Assembly: GCF_014645795.1 (NCBI RefSeq)
Contig: NZ_BMMK01000001.1
Span: 208,745-272,744 of the forward strand
DNA length: 64,000 nucleotides
Direction of reading: 5' to 3'
Origin: Longimycelium tulufanense
GTDB taxonomy: Bacteria; Actinomycetota; Actinomycetes; Mycobacteriales; Pseudonocardiaceae
Position 1 is the first letter of the stretch. Each line of letters opens with the position of its first letter. Positions 63,535 to 64,000 of the stretch are shown in pieces. A program made the translations under genes and the position numbers. Below the pieces are notes generated by a model. It did not search any database. It saw only the letters and a program-made list of their open reading frames with translations, and had not been told where the DNA came from.

Positions 63535-63750
63535 ATGCCCTACGCCGTCCCGGGTGACACTGGCTGGTTTAAAAGTAGCCACAGCGGTGGCGGGAACGAT
63601 CAGTGCGTGGAAGTGCGCATGATCGCGGATGCTGGAATCGGTGTCCGCGATTCCAAGAACCGCGATCACACGACGTTATGGTTCACCTTGTCATCGTGGG
63701 GTGCGTTCATCGCGCACGTTAAGCATGGCAGGTGCGACCTCTTCGAATAG
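63535..63750 (+). CDS. DUF397 protein
   Basis: 71 aa starting MPYAVPGDTGWFKSSHSGGG; WFKSSHSGGGNDQCVEV and GIGVRDSKNRDH are DUF397 hallmarks. AGGAG precedes the ATG. DUF397 proteins act with the neighbouring XRE/DUF5753 regulator, probably as a small antagonist or partner. A hairpin terminator follows. Confidence 0.93.
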   Translation: MPYAVPGDTGWFKSSHSGGGNDQCVEVRMIADAGIGVRDSKNRDHTTLWFTLSSWGAFIAHVKHGRCDLFE

Positions 63751-63782
63751 GAGATCACACCCGATAATGAATACATCCACCA

Positions 63783-63810
63783 ATGCGGGGCCCCAGCCGG
63801 GGCCCCGCAT
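63783..63810 (+). terminator. Hairpin terminator after DUF397 gene
   Basis: ATGCGGGGCCCC, loop AGCC, then GGGGCCCCGCAT: a 12-bp perfect stem 32 bases after the DUF397 stop, ending the XRE-DUF397 transcript. Confidence 0.8.
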
Positions 63811-64000
63811 CACATCATCAAATGCTCTTCACGGGGGCCACCGACGACCATCACCTGATCGGTGACGCAGAGACGGAGTGTCTTGCCCGCATGGGCATCC
63901 TCCAGCATGATCAACCCTGCTGATCAAGCTGTACCTCAAGGGACGGCAACCAGAAGAGGCGCGGTGAGATCAGCATCGGTCGGGCGACCGAGGAACATCG
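63811..64000. other. Right edge, no gene supported
   Basis: 190 bases to the window end. A 33-codon frame (MLFTGATDDHHLIGDAETEC) has no ribosome site and resembles nothing known to me. Confidence 0.3.

Noticed and set aside
63829-63930. Short frame at the right edge
   Set aside because: No ribosome site and no recognisable similarity; lies after a terminator.

Overview
This window is high-GC DNA from an actinomycete. The gene content points to the Pseudonocardiaceae or a close relative: an XRE/DUF5753-DUF397 pair, an EspG/PPE/DUF3558 ESX-type set, an ALF-repeat polymorphic toxin, DUF574 (Methyltransf_19) methyltransferases, a DUF2637 transfer-type membrane protein, and heavy use of GTG starts with 1-4 base gene overlaps. 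The placement is inference from gene families; no 16S or other marker is present.

Left part (1-10.5 kb). There are three paralogous DUF574 SAM-dependent methyltransferases, a secreted alpha/beta hydrolase and a cytochrome P450. The window opens inside the last 25 codons of a second P450 whose C-terminus resembles the complete one, which suggests a duplicated methyltransferase/P450 block. Next come a MarR regulator divergent from a ClC chloride transporter with CBS domains, and a two-gene nucleic-acid operon (DEDDh exonuclease plus DUF5710/HNH-like protein) with a leaderless promoter.

10.5-24 kb. A short scar holds a tRNA-Pro 3'-end fragment and decayed cupin, epoxide-hydrolase-like and aldehyde dehydrogenase fragments. 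It is followed by a compact, translationally coupled NRPS operon on the minus strand: a bimodular C-A-T-C-A-T-TE synthetase, a PapA-like acyltransferase, an SDR, an FAD monooxygenase and an MbtH protein. A divergent LacI-family regulator probably controls it. A perfect 16-bp palindrome lies in front of the NRPS gene and a 14/16 copy lies in front of the regulator gene.

24-46.5 kb is a defence and mobile-element island. It contains a frameshifted HsdM-like methylase fused to an HsdS-type recognition domain and an unnamed C-terminal module, a degenerate IS30 element, a complete type I restriction-modification operon (hsdM-hsdS-hsdR), fragments of IS630, integrase and serine recombinase genes, an AICE-type DUF2637 gene, and a coupled HerA ATPase - NurA nuclease - D12 adenine methylase operon. 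This trio is the best candidate for an undescribed defence or DNA-processing system. A NUDIX hydrolase, a broken TylF-like methyltransferase and a broken IS110 transposase follow.

48.8-57.5 kb is a polymorphic toxin locus on the minus strand. It holds a secreted ALF-repeat/Hint toxin, two paralogous immunity-type proteins, a displaced ribonuclease-toxin tail and a barstar. A 48-bp perfect palindrome separates toxin from immunity genes. On the plus strand are a small secreted protein and a secreted protease-like/ricin-lectin protein that has lost two of its three catalytic residues.

57.5-64 kb holds an ESX-associated set (EspG, frameshifted PPE-like protein, DUF3558 lipoprotein, small helical protein). 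It ends with a small minus-strand operon that diverges from an XRE/DUF5753 regulator and its DUF397 partner. Three GGGACAC-type palindromes sit between them.
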